DNA of 19,319 nucleotides from JBOGTC01 sp050692055 (GTDB lineage: Bacteria > Chloroflexota > Limnocylindria > QHBO01): NCBI GenBank assembly GCA_050692055.1, contig JBOGTC010000024.1:1-19319 (forward strand), given 5' to 3'. The position numbers were made by a program, and so were the translations under genes. Numbering within the stretch: the stretch's first letter is position 1; every line of letters begins with the position of its first letter. The notes beneath the pieces were generated by a model, which was given only the letters and a program-made list of their open reading frames with translations, had not been told where the DNA came from and did not search any database. This document shows, piece after piece, positions 1 to 7,001 of the stretch.

Positions 1-1
1 C

Positions 2-436
2 AACCGGCCCGCCGCGGCCACGGCCCGCGCCGCGGCGGCCACCGACGCGGAGCCGCCGTCGCTCTTCAGCATCGCCAGCGCGCGGGGTGTGAGCACGCTC
101 GGCTCGACCTTCCTGCCCGCCGAGCCGGATCCCGACCGGCTCGTGCCGCTCCTGCTGCGACGCGGTGCCGTGTTCCTGCCGGCCATCGGCGTGGCGCCGC
201 TGGTCGGGCGGCGTGTCTGCGCCCGGCCGCAGTCGGTCGACGGGCTGCCCTTCATCGGTCCCGTGCCCGGGATGGATGGGCTCTTCGTATGCGCCGGCCA
301 TGGACCGTGGGGCATCTCGACCGGCCCGGGCTCGGCCGCGCTGGCCGTCGCCGCCATGCTCGAGCCGGGGACTCACCCGATTCCGGGCGCGCTGAGCGTC
401 TCTCGTGTGACAGGGGGAGCCGGCACGAAGGAGTGA
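2..436 (+). CDS. FAD-dependent oxidoreductase (DAO family), C-terminal fragment
   Basis: The frame is open from the window edge to TGA at 434-436, so only the last 144 codons are present and the real start lies outside. The segment RPQSVDGLPFIGPVPG followed by GLFVCAGHGPWGISTGP is the C-terminal FAD-contacting part of the DAO superfamily (glycine, sarcosine and D-amino-acid oxidases). In that family the motif R-P-x-(S/T)-x-D-G-x-P-x-I-G precedes a segment close to GHG.W.G...GP, followed by a helix (here SAALAVAAML). The enzyme should oxidise an amine or amino acid using FAD. The substrate cannot be told because the N-terminal Rossmann part is missing. An in-frame GTG at 89 exists, but the reading frame and plausible protein sequence continue upstream (PSLFSIASARG), so it is not the start. 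A short hairpin (CGCTC 447-451, GAGCG 459-463) lies 10 nt after the stop. Confidence 0.85.
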   Translation, partial: NRPAAATARAAAATDAEPPSLFSIASARGVSTLGSTFLPAEPDPDRLVPLLLRRGAVFLPAIGVAPLVGRRVCARPQSVDGLPFIGPVPGMDGLFVCAGHGPWGISTGPGSAALAVAAMLEPGTHPIPGALSVSRVTGGAGTKE

Positions 437-800
437 CGCTGACGGTCGCTCTCGACGGGAGCGGAACCAGCCTGGTGCCGTGCCCGCCAGACCGCCCTCT
501 CGCCTTCGGTTGCTCGTCTCGTGTGCCTATTGCCGTGCCTGTGCAACTTATCCGAGCAAGCGTGGCCTACAGGGCCGGTCACCGCTCCGTAATGTGCCGG
601 ATGCCGCACATTGACCGAAGCTGCCGCGGCGCGACGCGGTTCCAGCCGGCCGGATGCCCGGATAAGTTGCAGGAGACGAGCATTGTCTTCAGCAGCCAGG
701 GGTAGCGCCAGGGCAGCGTCAGGGCAGCGCCCGCTTCGGCCTTGACGCGCCAGCTTCCGGGGTATCGGCGCCGGCAGATTCGACGCCTGTCGGTTGATCG
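437..800. other. Gene-free interval holding structured repeat copy A
   Basis: These 364 bases show no credible coding sequence. They hold a weak hairpin just after the oxidoreductase stop (447-463), the structured repeat copy A (524-685), a short tandem direct repeat CAGGGCAGCG at 709-718 and 720-729, and an octamer GGTATCGG at 761-768, 33 bases before the Kelch ATG. I see no convincing sigma-70 promoter and no clear Shine-Dalgarno in front of the Kelch gene. Confidence 0.6.
524..685 (+). repeat. Structured repeat copy A (inverted-repeat-bounded, branched)
   Basis: The core is bounded by a perfect 13-bp inverted repeat, TGCAACTTATCCG at 542-554 and CGGATAAGTTGCA at 659-671. Inside are hairpins AATGTGC/GCACATT (591-597 and 606-612), CCGCG/CGCGG (624-628 and 635-639) and a weaker GGCC/GGCC pair (564-567 and 573-576), so the single strand can fold as an outer stem carrying three arms. 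Copy B at 1902-2061 matches it in the same orientation with only one length change. From AATGTG onward 28 of the first 32 bases are identical. Shared sequence runs past the inverted repeats on both sides (CCTATTGCCG before, ACGAGCATT after). It could be a MITE-like element or a structured RNA or regulatory element; no transposase is seen and I found no target-site duplication. Confidence 0.7.
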
Positions 801-1850
801 ATGCATAGTCGGCTCATGACACGGGTGCGGACCCTTGCGGGCCAGCTCACGTTCTGGCTCGCGCTCGCGCTGATTCCGGCCGCCGCGGGCGCGCTGGTCG
901 TTGGCTTCGTGCTCGAGTCTCAGCCGCCCGCGATGCCGGACGAAGCGACATCCACAGGTGCGACGCCCACGCAGATCTCGGCCGCACCGCCACCAACCCC
1001 GCCTTCCACGCCGAGGCCGACGCCCCATCCGGCGGCTCGGAGCGAGGCGGCGTCGGCTACTCACGACGGTCGGCTCCACCTGTTCGGCGGGCGAGGAGCC
1101 GGCGGTCAAGCGCTCGCTTCGGTGGTGACGTTCGAGGGGACGACCTGGACGCACCTTCCTCCCATGCCGGAGGCGGCCTTCGGCGCGGCAGCGGTGGCGC
1201 TGGATGACGGAACGTTGCTGGTGTTCGGCGGGCTCGACGACGACGGTGACCCCACTGACTCGACCCTGATCCTGGAGCCGGGCGGTGCCGAATGGTCGAC
1301 TGGCCCCCCGATGCCCCATCCCCAGGCATTCCCGGCGGTGGCACGGGTCGACGGCCGGGTGTTCCTGTTCGGCGGCTCGAACCACGACTACGGGGATGGG
1401 GTCCTCGTCTTCGACGCCGGTGACGAGACCTGGTCCAGCGCGGTGCCGATGCCCATATCCGTCAGCCATGCGGCCGCGGCGGTCGTCGACGGCGTCGTAT
1501 TCCTGTTCGGCGGCCGACCCCGCGAGGAGGCTGAGCCGACGCCTGAGGTATATCGCTACGACCCCGACGCGATGAGCTGGGCTCGCGTCGCCGATATGCC
1601 ACTCACGGGGAACTTCCAGACGGCGACGGTGGTGGACGGGCTGGTCTGGGTCATCGGCGGCACCGCCGAGCCGGCGGACCGCTATCCGGGCGTGCAGTCC
1701 TACGACCCAGCAACGGACACCTGGGCCGTGACATCTGACCGCTTGGTACCGGGGCTGTCGTGGCACGCCGCACTCGCGCTGCGCGACGGAGGCATCATCG
1801 TCATCGCTGAGGGATACGGGGCTCGGACGGTCAGCACAGCCGGCCAGTAG
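801..1850 (+). CDS. Membrane-anchored Kelch-repeat beta-propeller protein
   Basis: The 349-residue protein has a basic N-terminus, one hydrophobic segment (about 16-38), a Pro/Thr-rich linker (about 42-80), then Kelch repeats. The repeats show LFGG/VFGG/VIGG diglycine doublets at about 96-97, 143-144, 191-192, 237-238 and 286-287, each followed by a downstream W or Y (for example DETWSSAVPMP, DPATDTWAV). This fits a propeller of five or six blades held outside the membrane by an N-terminal anchor or an uncleaved signal. Kelch propellers bind proteins or sugars, and galactose-oxidase-type enzymes share the fold, but no catalytic residues stand out here, so a binding or scaffold role is more likely. 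The start may be ATG 801 or ATG 816; neither has a clear Shine-Dalgarno. The gene lies between two copies of a structured repeat, which raises the possibility of a mobile or recombining cassette. Confidence 0.85.
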   Translation: MHSRLMTRVRTLAGQLTFWLALALIPAAAGALVVGFVLESQPPAMPDEATSTGATPTQISAAPPPTPPSTPRPTPHPAARSEAASATHDGRLHLFGGRGAGGQALASVVTFEGTTWTHLPPMPEAAFGAAAVALDDGTLLVFGGLDDDGDPTDSTLILEPGGAEWSTGPPMPHPQAFPAVARVDGRVFLFGGSNHDYGDGVLVFDAGDETWSSAVPMPISVSHAAAAVVDGVVFLFGGRPREEAEPTPEVYRYDPDAMSWARVADMPLTGNFQTATVVDGLVWVIGGTAEPADRYPGVQSYDPATDTWAVTSDRLVPGLSWHAALALRDGGIIVIAEGYGARTVSTAGQ

Positions 1851-1901
1851 ATTCGCGAGGACCTGCGGGGACGGCCATGTCCCAGTCTCCGCGCCACCGA
1901 G

Positions 1902-2061
1902 CCCTATTGCCGCAGGTGTGCAACTTATGCGAGGAGGCGACGCATCCGAGGGCGATAACTCGGCTCAATGTGTCGAATACCGCACATTGACCGTAGCTAA
2001 AGCCGCGAGACGCGGCCATAGCCGACCGGCTGCCCGGATGAGTTGCAAGCCACGAGCATTA
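1902..2061 (+). repeat. Structured repeat copy B
   Basis: This is the second copy of the element at 524-685, in the same orientation. The outer arms are TGCAACTTATGCG (1919-1931) and CGGATGAGTTGCA (2035-2047); one pair becomes a T:G wobble and one a G:G mismatch relative to copy A. The hairpin AATGTG/CACATT (1967-1972, 1983-1988) is kept, with its closing C-G pair changed to T-G. The second hairpin is longer than in copy A: GCCGCG/CGCGGC with an AGA loop (2002-2007, 2011-2016). A different 5-prime arm, CCGAG/CTCGG (1946-1950, 1959-1963), replaces the GGCC pair of copy A. Keeping arms while the sequence diverges suggests that the fold matters. It ends 216 bases before the amt start. Confidence 0.7.
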
Positions 2062-2081
2062 CCACGAGCTGCGAGCCGGAT

Positions 2082-2113
2082 CACGTAGCTGGAGCGGACC
2101 ACGTAGCTGGAGC
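2082..2113. repeat. Tandem 14-bp direct repeat upstream of amt
   Basis: CACGTAGCTGGAGC occurs at 2082-2095 and again at 2100-2113, an 18-bp period. Two direct half-sites about 165-195 bases before the amt ATG could be a regulator binding site; there is no independent support. Confidence 0.45.
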
Positions 2114-2158
2114 CAGGTCGGGCGCGGAGCGGAACAGCGGAACCCGCATCTCCGCCGC

Positions 2159-2179
2159 GCTTGTGCATCGTGCACAAGC
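2159..2179. promoter_or_regulatory. Perfect 9-bp palindrome upstream of amt (operator-like)
   Basis: GCTTGTGCA (2159-2167) and TGCACAAGC (2171-2179) are perfect inverted arms around a 3-base TCG spacer, about 100 bases before the amt start. The 21-bp size suits a dimeric repressor or activator site, or a tight leader hairpin. It stands out as AT-richer than its surroundings. The regulator is unknown. Confidence 0.45.
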
Positions 2180-2277
2180 CCTCACCGCCGAAACAGCGTC
2201 GACGACATGGCGCCCGGCAGGTATCGGTCCATAGGCTGAGCGCACAAATCGTTCGCCTGGAGGACCTCACAAGACCG

Positions 2278-3516
2278 ATGCCGCAGATCAACGCCGGAGA
2301 CACCGCCTGGATCCTGATGAGCACGGCGCTCGTCATGCTCATGACGCCGGGGCTCGCCTTCTTCTACGGCGGCCTCGTGCGCCGCAAGAACGTCCTGTCG
2401 ACCCTCATGCACAGCCTCTTCGTCCTCGGCCTGGTCAGCGTCACCTGGGTGCTGTGGGGCTACTCCCTGGCATTTGGCCCGGACGTGGGCGGCCTGGGAC
2501 TGATCGGCGGCCTGGACTGGATCGGCCTGGAGGGCGTGACCGGCGAGCCGTCATCGGTCTATGCGCCCACGGTTCCGCACCTGGCGTTCATGGCCTTCCA
2601 GATGATGTTCGCGGTCATCACGCCGGCGCTCATCACCGGCGCCTTCGCCGAGCGCAAGCGGTTCAAGGCTTTCGTCCTCTTCAGCGTGGCGTGGTCGACG
2701 CTGGTCTATGCGCCCATCGCGCACTGGGTCTGGTCGCCCGACGGCTGGCTCTTCCGGCTCGGCGTGCTCGACTTCGCCGGCGGCACGGTCGTCCACCTCA
2801 GCTCGGGCGTGGCCGCGCTGGTCGCCGCCCTCATGGTCGGGCGCCGCCTTGGCGTGGTGCGCGAGACGGAGCCGCACGACGTGACGATGACCGTCCTCGG
2901 CGCCGGCCTGCTGTGGTTCGGCTGGTTCGGCTTCAATGCAGGCTCGGCGCTGGGCGCCAACGGCACTGCCGCGCTGGCGCTGGTCACCACCAACACCGCT
3001 GCGGCCGCGGCCGCGCTCACCTGGGTCACCATCTCCTGGCTGCATCGCGGCACGCCATCGGTCCTGGGCGCGGCGCTGGGTGCCGTCGCCGGGCTCGTCG
3101 CCATCACGCCAGCCGCCGGCTTCGTGTCACCCGCTGCGGCAGTCCTCATCGGGTTCGGCGTTGCGCTCGCCTGCTATGCCGCCTGCCAGCTTCGCCTCCG
3201 CTCGCGCGCGGATGACGCGCTCGACGTGTTCGCCATCCACGGCGTCGGAGGCGCGTTCGGAGCCCTCGCCACCGGCGCCTTCGCCACCACCGCACTGAAC
3301 TCCGCCGGCCGCGACGGGCTGCTGGCCGGCAATCCGTCGCAACTCCTGCTCCAGGCGCTGGGCGTGGGCGTGGCCGCCGTCTACGCCGCCGCCGCGACCG
3401 CCGCCATTCTGCTCGCCGTCAACCTGCTGGTGCGGATCCGGGTCGGGACCGATGCCGAAGAGGCTGGCCTCGACCTGGCCCAGCACGGCGAGGTCGCCTA
3501 CCAGCTTCAGCCATGA
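2278..3516 (+). CDS. amt: Ammonium transporter (Amt/MEP/Rh family)
   Basis: The 412-residue protein is an Amt-type channel that conducts ammonium or ammonia across the cytoplasmic membrane. Visible family marks are the N-terminal NAGDTAWILMSTALVMLMTPG, the conserved GLVRRKNVLS, the phenylalanine gate region AFQMMFA (106-112), DFAGGTVVHLSSG with the first pore histidine (H173), WFGFNAGSA, DVFAIHGVGG with the second pore histidine (H321), and the cytoplasmic tail EEAGLDLAQHGEVAY (394-408). That tail is the signature that docks with PII proteins in characterised Amts. The start at ATG 2278 was chosen because the first helix begins there and GGAGG lies at 2259-2263; the spacing is long (14 bases). 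The extension back to 2161 has no membrane character. No glnK/PII gene follows; instead a 44-residue membrane protein begins 25 bases after the stop. Confidence 0.95.
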   Translation: MPQINAGDTAWILMSTALVMLMTPGLAFFYGGLVRRKNVLSTLMHSLFVLGLVSVTWVLWGYSLAFGPDVGGLGLIGGLDWIGLEGVTGEPSSVYAPTVPHLAFMAFQMMFAVITPALITGAFAERKRFKAFVLFSVAWSTLVYAPIAHWVWSPDGWLFRLGVLDFAGGTVVHLSSGVAALVAALMVGRRLGVVRETEPHDVTMTVLGAGLLWFGWFGFNAGSALGANGTAALALVTTNTAAAAAALTWVTISWLHRGTPSVLGAALGAVAGLVAITPAAGFVSPAAAVLIGFGVALACYAACQLRLRSRADDALDVFAIHGVGGAFGALATGAFATTALNSAGRDGLLAGNPSQLLLQALGVGVAAVYAAAATAAILLAVNLLVRIRVGTDAEEAGLDLAQHGEVAYQLQP

Positions 3517-3541
3517 ATCTACCGATGGAGGACCGATACCG

Positions 3542-3676
3542 ATGGTGATCGCAGCGTTGCTCATCTTCGTCCTGCTGCTCGTTGCCTGGCTGCTGGCGCC
3601 GACTGACGTCGCCGCGCGTCAGGAGCGAGCGTTGCCCTCTGATGCTGAGCCAATGCCGATACCCGAGGCGGCCTGA
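3542..3676 (+). CDS. Small single-span membrane protein (44 aa) downstream of amt
   Basis: ATG at 3542 gives 44 residues: a strongly hydrophobic helix at the very N-terminus (VIAALLIFVLLLVAWLL, about 2-18), then a polar tail rich in Ala, Glu and Pro (DVAARQERALPSDAEPMPIP). A strong Shine-Dalgarno, GGAGG at 3527-3531, sits at 10-base spacing, which supports real translation. It starts 25 bases after the amt stop on the same strand, so it is probably co-transcribed. A longer in-frame version from 3452 would overlap amt and lacks a ribosome site. I do not recognise a family. A small helical partner or modulator of Amt is a guess from position and topology only. Confidence 0.6.
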   Translation: MVIAALLIFVLLLVAWLLAPTDVAARQERALPSDAEPMPIPEAA

Positions 3677-3748
3677 TCGCCGTTCGCTCGCGCAGCCTTA
3701 CTACGGCTGGGACGGAAGAGCGCAGTCCGAACGCGGCAGACTGGAGAA

Positions 3749-4372
3749 TCAGCTCCCGGTGGTCACCGCGTGGCCGGCGCGATCGAAGAGCGAGCCGGGC
3801 TGCCAGTCAATGTCTCGGTGCCGCCGGTGGAGCACATGGAGCACTTCGCGCTCGCGCTCGCGCATCATGGCCTCCTCGTCGAGCTCGGCGTGGTCATGGC
3901 CCAGCAGGTGGAGCGTGCCGTGGATCGCCAGCAGGACGATCTCCTCGGTCACGCCCCAGCCGCCTTCGGCCGCCTGCCGGACCGCCTGGTCGAGATCGAT
4001 CACCACGTCGCCGAGCAGGAGCGTCCCCGGCGGGCCCATGCCGTCGTCATCGGTCAGGTGAGAGTGGCCGCCATTGCCGTCGATCGACCATTCGTGGAGC
4101 GGGAATGAGAGGACATCCGTCGGACCGCGCTCGCCCATGTGATCGAAGTTGAGGCGCTCCATTTCCGGGTCGCCGCACAGCGTCAGCTCGACCTCCACGT
4201 CCTCGCCCAGGCCGGCGGCCGCGCGTACGGTCTCGCCAACGGCGGACTCGAAGAGCGCCAAGGCGTCGTCGACGGCCAGCGGCTCGACCGCCGTCTCGAT
4301 GCGGTCGTGCCCGATCCTGTCGTGGAACGTGACTGTGCAGCCCATCGCACCCCCATCGTAATCGCGAGGCAT
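3749..4372 (-). CDS. ybeY: Endoribonuclease YbeY (16S rRNA maturation)
   Basis: YbeY is a zinc-dependent RNase in 16S rRNA 3-prime-end maturation and 70S quality control. The signature HGTLHLLGHDH (151-161) supplies the three zinc-binding histidines H151, H155 and H161; the usual RGPTDVLSFP (82-91) and LLLGDVVID (118-126) blocks are present. With 207 residues it is longer than the usual 150-180. The excess lies at the N-terminus, in a His/Asp/Gly-rich stretch between the two central blocks (about 93-116), and in a C-terminal tail after the catalytic helix. An alternative start at ATG 4345 (residue 10) has GGGGGTG close upstream and fits the family N-terminus better; ATG 4372 has no visible ribosome site. 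It is the last gene of the dnaJ-led operon, after pgpH, a common neighbour. Confidence 0.92.
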   Translation of the reverse strand: MPRDYDGGAMGCTVTFHDRIGHDRIETAVEPLAVDDALALFESAVGETVRAAAGLGEDVEVELTLCGDPEMERLNFDHMGERGPTDVLSFPLHEWSIDGNGGHSHLTDDDGMGPPGTLLLGDVVIDLDQAVRQAAEGGWGVTEEIVLLAIHGTLHLLGHDHAELDEEAMMREREREVLHVLHRRHRDIDWQPGSLFDRAGHAVTTGS

Positions 4373-4413
4373 CGCGGACTCAACAGTATTCGCGCTCCAT
4401 CTGCCGATGCTGG

Positions 4414-6528
4414 TCAGGCGCGCTCCCGAGTCTCGAGGGGCACGACGTTGTCGGGGTACTTGATCCGCGAGTGATACATGCCCAGCAGCTGCTGGACGAA
4501 GGCGTGCTTGACCTGGGCGATGTTCTTCAGCGTCAGCTCCGCATCGTCGAGCTGGCCGTCCTCGACCCGTCCGTCCACGATGCGATCGACCATGGCCCGG
4601 ATGCTGGCCTCGTCCTTCTCGTCGAGCGACCGGACCGATGCCTCGACGCCGTCGGACAGCATGAGGATCGCTGCCTCCCGGCTCTGGGGCTTGGGCCCGG
4701 GATAGCGGAACGCCTTGGCGCTGACGAGCTCCTCGCTGCCACCCACCTCGCGCACCGCCTTGTCGTAGAAGTAGCTCATGGTGCTCGTCCCGTGGTGCTG
4801 CGGGATGAAGGCGATGATCTGCACCGGCAGCCCGTGCTCATAGCCCAGGTCGATGCCGTCGCGGATGTGGCCGGCAATGATCCTTGCGCTCGTCTCGGCG
4901 GACAGGTCGTCGTGGATATTGTGCGCACCGGCCTGGTTCTCGATGAAGGCGAGAGGGTTCTTCATCTTGCCGATGTCGTGGTAGTAGGCCCCCACCCGCG
5001 CCAGCAGCGGGTCCGCGCCGATCGTCTCTGCCGCACGCTCGGCCAGGTTGCCGACCATCACCGAATGGTGGTAGGTGCCGGGCGTCTCGAGCAGCAGCCG
5101 GCGCAGCAGCCGGTTCGACGGGTTTGCGAGCTCGAGCAGCTGGAAGACCGTCATGATCCCGAACACGTTGCCGAGGACGGCGAACGAGCCCACCGCCAGC
5201 AGGACGGCCAGGGCGGCGTTCGCGATCCCGGCTCCGCTCAGCTGCACGATCGCGGCAGCGTCCGGCTGGTCGAGCAGGCTGAAGGCGATGACCACCGCGA
5301 CATTGGTCAGTGCCAGCATGAGGCCAACGCGCAGGAACGTGTTGAGGCGCTCCGCCCGCACGATCGTCAGCAGCGAGACGAAGCCACCGGCGAGCGTGTA
5401 CACCGCCGGCTCGAGCGCATCCTGGTTCACGACCCCAGCGAGCACGGCCAGCGCGACCGCCATGGCCGCGCCGGCCGAGCCCCCAAGGAGGATGCCGATG
5501 AGCAGGACCGTGGCAGCCGTCGGTACGACGAACGCCCACAGCGTGCGATCAGCCGAGATCTTGATCGCGATGGCGCTGGCGACGAGTGCCAGGCAGAAGA
5601 GGAGCAGCGACCGGTTCCGATACCAGATCGCCGGCTGGAAGCGCCACAGGAATCCCACGAGCAGCACGGCGATGAGCACCGCGAGCAGTGCGTTTCCGGC
5701 GATCGTGCCGATCGCCGCTCGTGGGCGCGTGAGGCCCAGCGCGTCGAGCTTCTCCAGATCGAGCGCAGTGATGCGATCGCCCTCGCGCACGATCGCCTCG
5801 CCCGCCTCGACCTCCTCCTGCACCGGGGGAATCGCCTCGCGCGCCGCCCGGCGCTCGGCCTCGGTGCGTTCCTCGCTGACGGCGAGATTGGGCTCCAGGT
5901 TGGCGACCGCAAGGTCCCCTGCCAGCTCGCGCTCCACGGGCTCGAGATCGGCCGTCACCTGCCCACGGATCTGCTCGGCCACGAGATCGAGCTCATCCTC
6001 GCGCACGGCGCCGGTGAGGGCCGTGTCCAGCACGCTGCGGCCGGCCGGCGCCACCAGCTGCTCCCAACGCTGGACGGGCATGCCGCCGAGCAGCTGCCGT
6101 TGCTCGGCGGTCAGCAGCGTGACGGCATCCACGAGCTGCGCGGACGTCTCTTCCGGGCTGAGGCTCTCGGCGTCCCGCCGGTCGAGGACGAGCGTGACGC
6201 GTCGCGCGTCGCGGTCGTATGCCCGCAGGCGATCCTCGCGAATGTCCGCGCGTGGCGCGATCTCCTCGTACTGCGGCAGCACCTCGAGCGCCGCCGCCTC
6301 GCGCGCCGCCTCGGTCTCGCTCTCGGAGACGAAGGACACGCTGCGTGGGGCGCTGATGTCCTGGCTCACGACCTGGCCGACCCGCAGGTCGACCTGGCCC
6401 GGAGCGATGTCGATGTTCAGGATCGCGGCCAGCGCCAGCCCCACGAGCAGGGCGACAAGCGCCGCGCGGCCGAGCGCGGCGCGACCCGGCCCGCCGTCGA
6501 CATCCGCCAGCGTGCGTGGGATAAACAT
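4414..6528 (-). CDS. pgpH: 7TM-HD phosphohydrolase, PgpH/YqfF-type (c-di-AMP phosphodiesterase)
   Basis: The 704 residues follow the PgpH layout. A first membrane helix (about 22-38) leads to a large extracytoplasmic domain (about 45-270) with coiled, Glu-rich segments and the EAGEAIVREGDRIT motif. A bundle of about six to seven hydrophobic helices follows (about 275-460), then a cytoplasmic HD domain. HD-domain metal ligands are visible in TYHHSVMV (485-492), YYHDIGK (515-521, H517 and D518) and PQHHGT (576-581), and the family block YPGPKPQSRE is at 609-618. Characterised PgpH hydrolyses cyclic di-AMP to pApA, linking this operon to osmotic and potassium homeostasis. The gene starts 8 bases after the yqeY stop, implying tight co-transcription, and the start codon is ATG. 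The assignment is by architecture; specificity is inferred from the family. Confidence 0.92.
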   Translation of the reverse strand: MFIPRTLADVDGGPGRAALGRAALVALLVGLALAAILNIDIAPGQVDLRVGQVVSQDISAPRSVSFVSESETEAAREAAALEVLPQYEEIAPRADIREDRLRAYDRDARRVTLVLDRRDAESLSPEETSAQLVDAVTLLTAEQRQLLGGMPVQRWEQLVAPAGRSVLDTALTGAVREDELDLVAEQIRGQVTADLEPVERELAGDLAVANLEPNLAVSEERTEAERRAAREAIPPVQEEVEAGEAIVREGDRITALDLEKLDALGLTRPRAAIGTIAGNALLAVLIAVLLVGFLWRFQPAIWYRNRSLLLFCLALVASAIAIKISADRTLWAFVVPTAATVLLIGILLGGSAGAAMAVALAVLAGVVNQDALEPAVYTLAGGFVSLLTIVRAERLNTFLRVGLMLALTNVAVVIAFSLLDQPDAAAIVQLSGAGIANAALAVLLAVGSFAVLGNVFGIMTVFQLLELANPSNRLLRRLLLETPGTYHHSVMVGNLAERAAETIGADPLLARVGAYYHDIGKMKNPLAFIENQAGAHNIHDDLSAETSARIIAGHIRDGIDLGYEHGLPVQIIAFIPQHHGTSTMSYFYDKAVREVGGSEELVSAKAFRYPGPKPQSREAAILMLSDGVEASVRSLDEKDEASIRAMVDRIVDGRVEDGQLDDAELTLKNIAQVKHAFVQQLLGMYHSRIKYPDNVVPLETRERA

Positions 6529-6536
6529 CGGGGAGC

Positions 6537-7001
6537 CTACCCGCCGCCCAGCAGCTGGCGGACGACCTCGCTCACCGCCCGACCGTCGGCGCGGCCCTTC
6601 GTGCGTGGGGCGAGCTGGGCCATGACGCGGCCCATGTCGGCCGGCGTCGAGGCACCCGTGGCCGCGATCGCCTCGCGCGCCATGGCCCCGATCTCGTCGG
6701 GCGACAGCTGCTCCGGAAGGAACTCCGCCAGGATGGCAGCCTCGGCCTCCTCCTCGTCCGCGCGGTCGCCGCGGCCGGCATCGCGGTACACCGCGATGCT
6801 CTCTCGCCGCTGCTTGACCTGCTTCGCGAGGACATCGGTGACGTCCTCATCGGTCAGGCCCTGGCCGAGCTCGATCCGTCTGTTGTGGGCAGCTGCCATC
6901 GCCATGCGCAGGGTCTGCGTGCGGCGTGCATCGCGCGCCCGCATCGAGTCACGCATGGCGGACTCGATTCGGTCTAGGAGCGGGGGGCTGCCGGGAGGCA
7001 T
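6537..7001 (-). CDS. yqeY: GatB/YqeY domain protein
   Basis: The 154-residue cytoplasmic helical protein matches the stand-alone YqeY family, related to the tRNA-interacting tail domain of GatB. Visible features are an N-terminal helix (LLDRIESAMRDSMRARDA) and the segment RTQTLRMAMAAAHNRRIE. The block KQVKQRRESIAVYRDAGRGD is very typical of the family, and EEAEAAILAEFLPEQLS leads into a C-terminal helical domain containing MGRVMAQLAPRTKGRADGRAVS. Its exact function is unclear; a tRNA-related role is assumed from the GatB similarity. The location between rpsU and pgpH is the standard one. The start ATG at 7001 is preceded by GGAGG, and the leader contains the 11-mer GGACCGATACC that recurs near other starts in this window. 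Confidence 0.93.
   Translation of the reverse strand: MPPGSPPLLDRIESAMRDSMRARDARRTQTLRMAMAAAHNRRIELGQGLTDEDVTDVLAKQVKQRRESIAVYRDAGRGDRADEEEAEAAILAEFLPEQLSPDEIGAMAREAIAATGASTPADMGRVMAQLAPRTKGRADGRAVSEVVRQLLGGG

Larger units (their letters stand above)
1851..2277. other. Gene-free interval between Kelch gene and amt
   Basis: No credible gene is seen in these 427 bases. In order they hold a short hairpin after the Kelch stop (GGGAC 1868-1872, GTCCC 1879-1883, a possible weak terminator without a T-run), structured repeat copy B (1902-2061), a 14-bp direct repeat (2082-2113), a 9-bp-arm palindrome (2159-2179), the 11-mer GGTATCGGTCC (2220-2230) and the Shine-Dalgarno GGAGG (2259-2263) of amt. 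The amt frame stays open back to an ATG at 2161, but those 39 residues are basic and non-membrane and are probably not translated. Confidence 0.6.

Noticed and set aside
579..1766. A 395-codon minus-strand frame over the Kelch gene
   Set aside because: It consists of Arg-rich low-complexity sequence, whereas the plus strand shows regular Kelch repeats.
2161..2277. N-terminal extension of Amt from ATG 2161
   Set aside because: It covers the second arm of the palindrome, is basic and non-membrane, and lacks a ribosome site, while ATG 2278 starts the first conserved helix.
3693..3709. CAGCC/GGCTG hairpin between the 44-aa gene and ybeY as a terminator
   Set aside because: It has only a 5-bp stem with a 7-base loop and no T-run; too weak to call.
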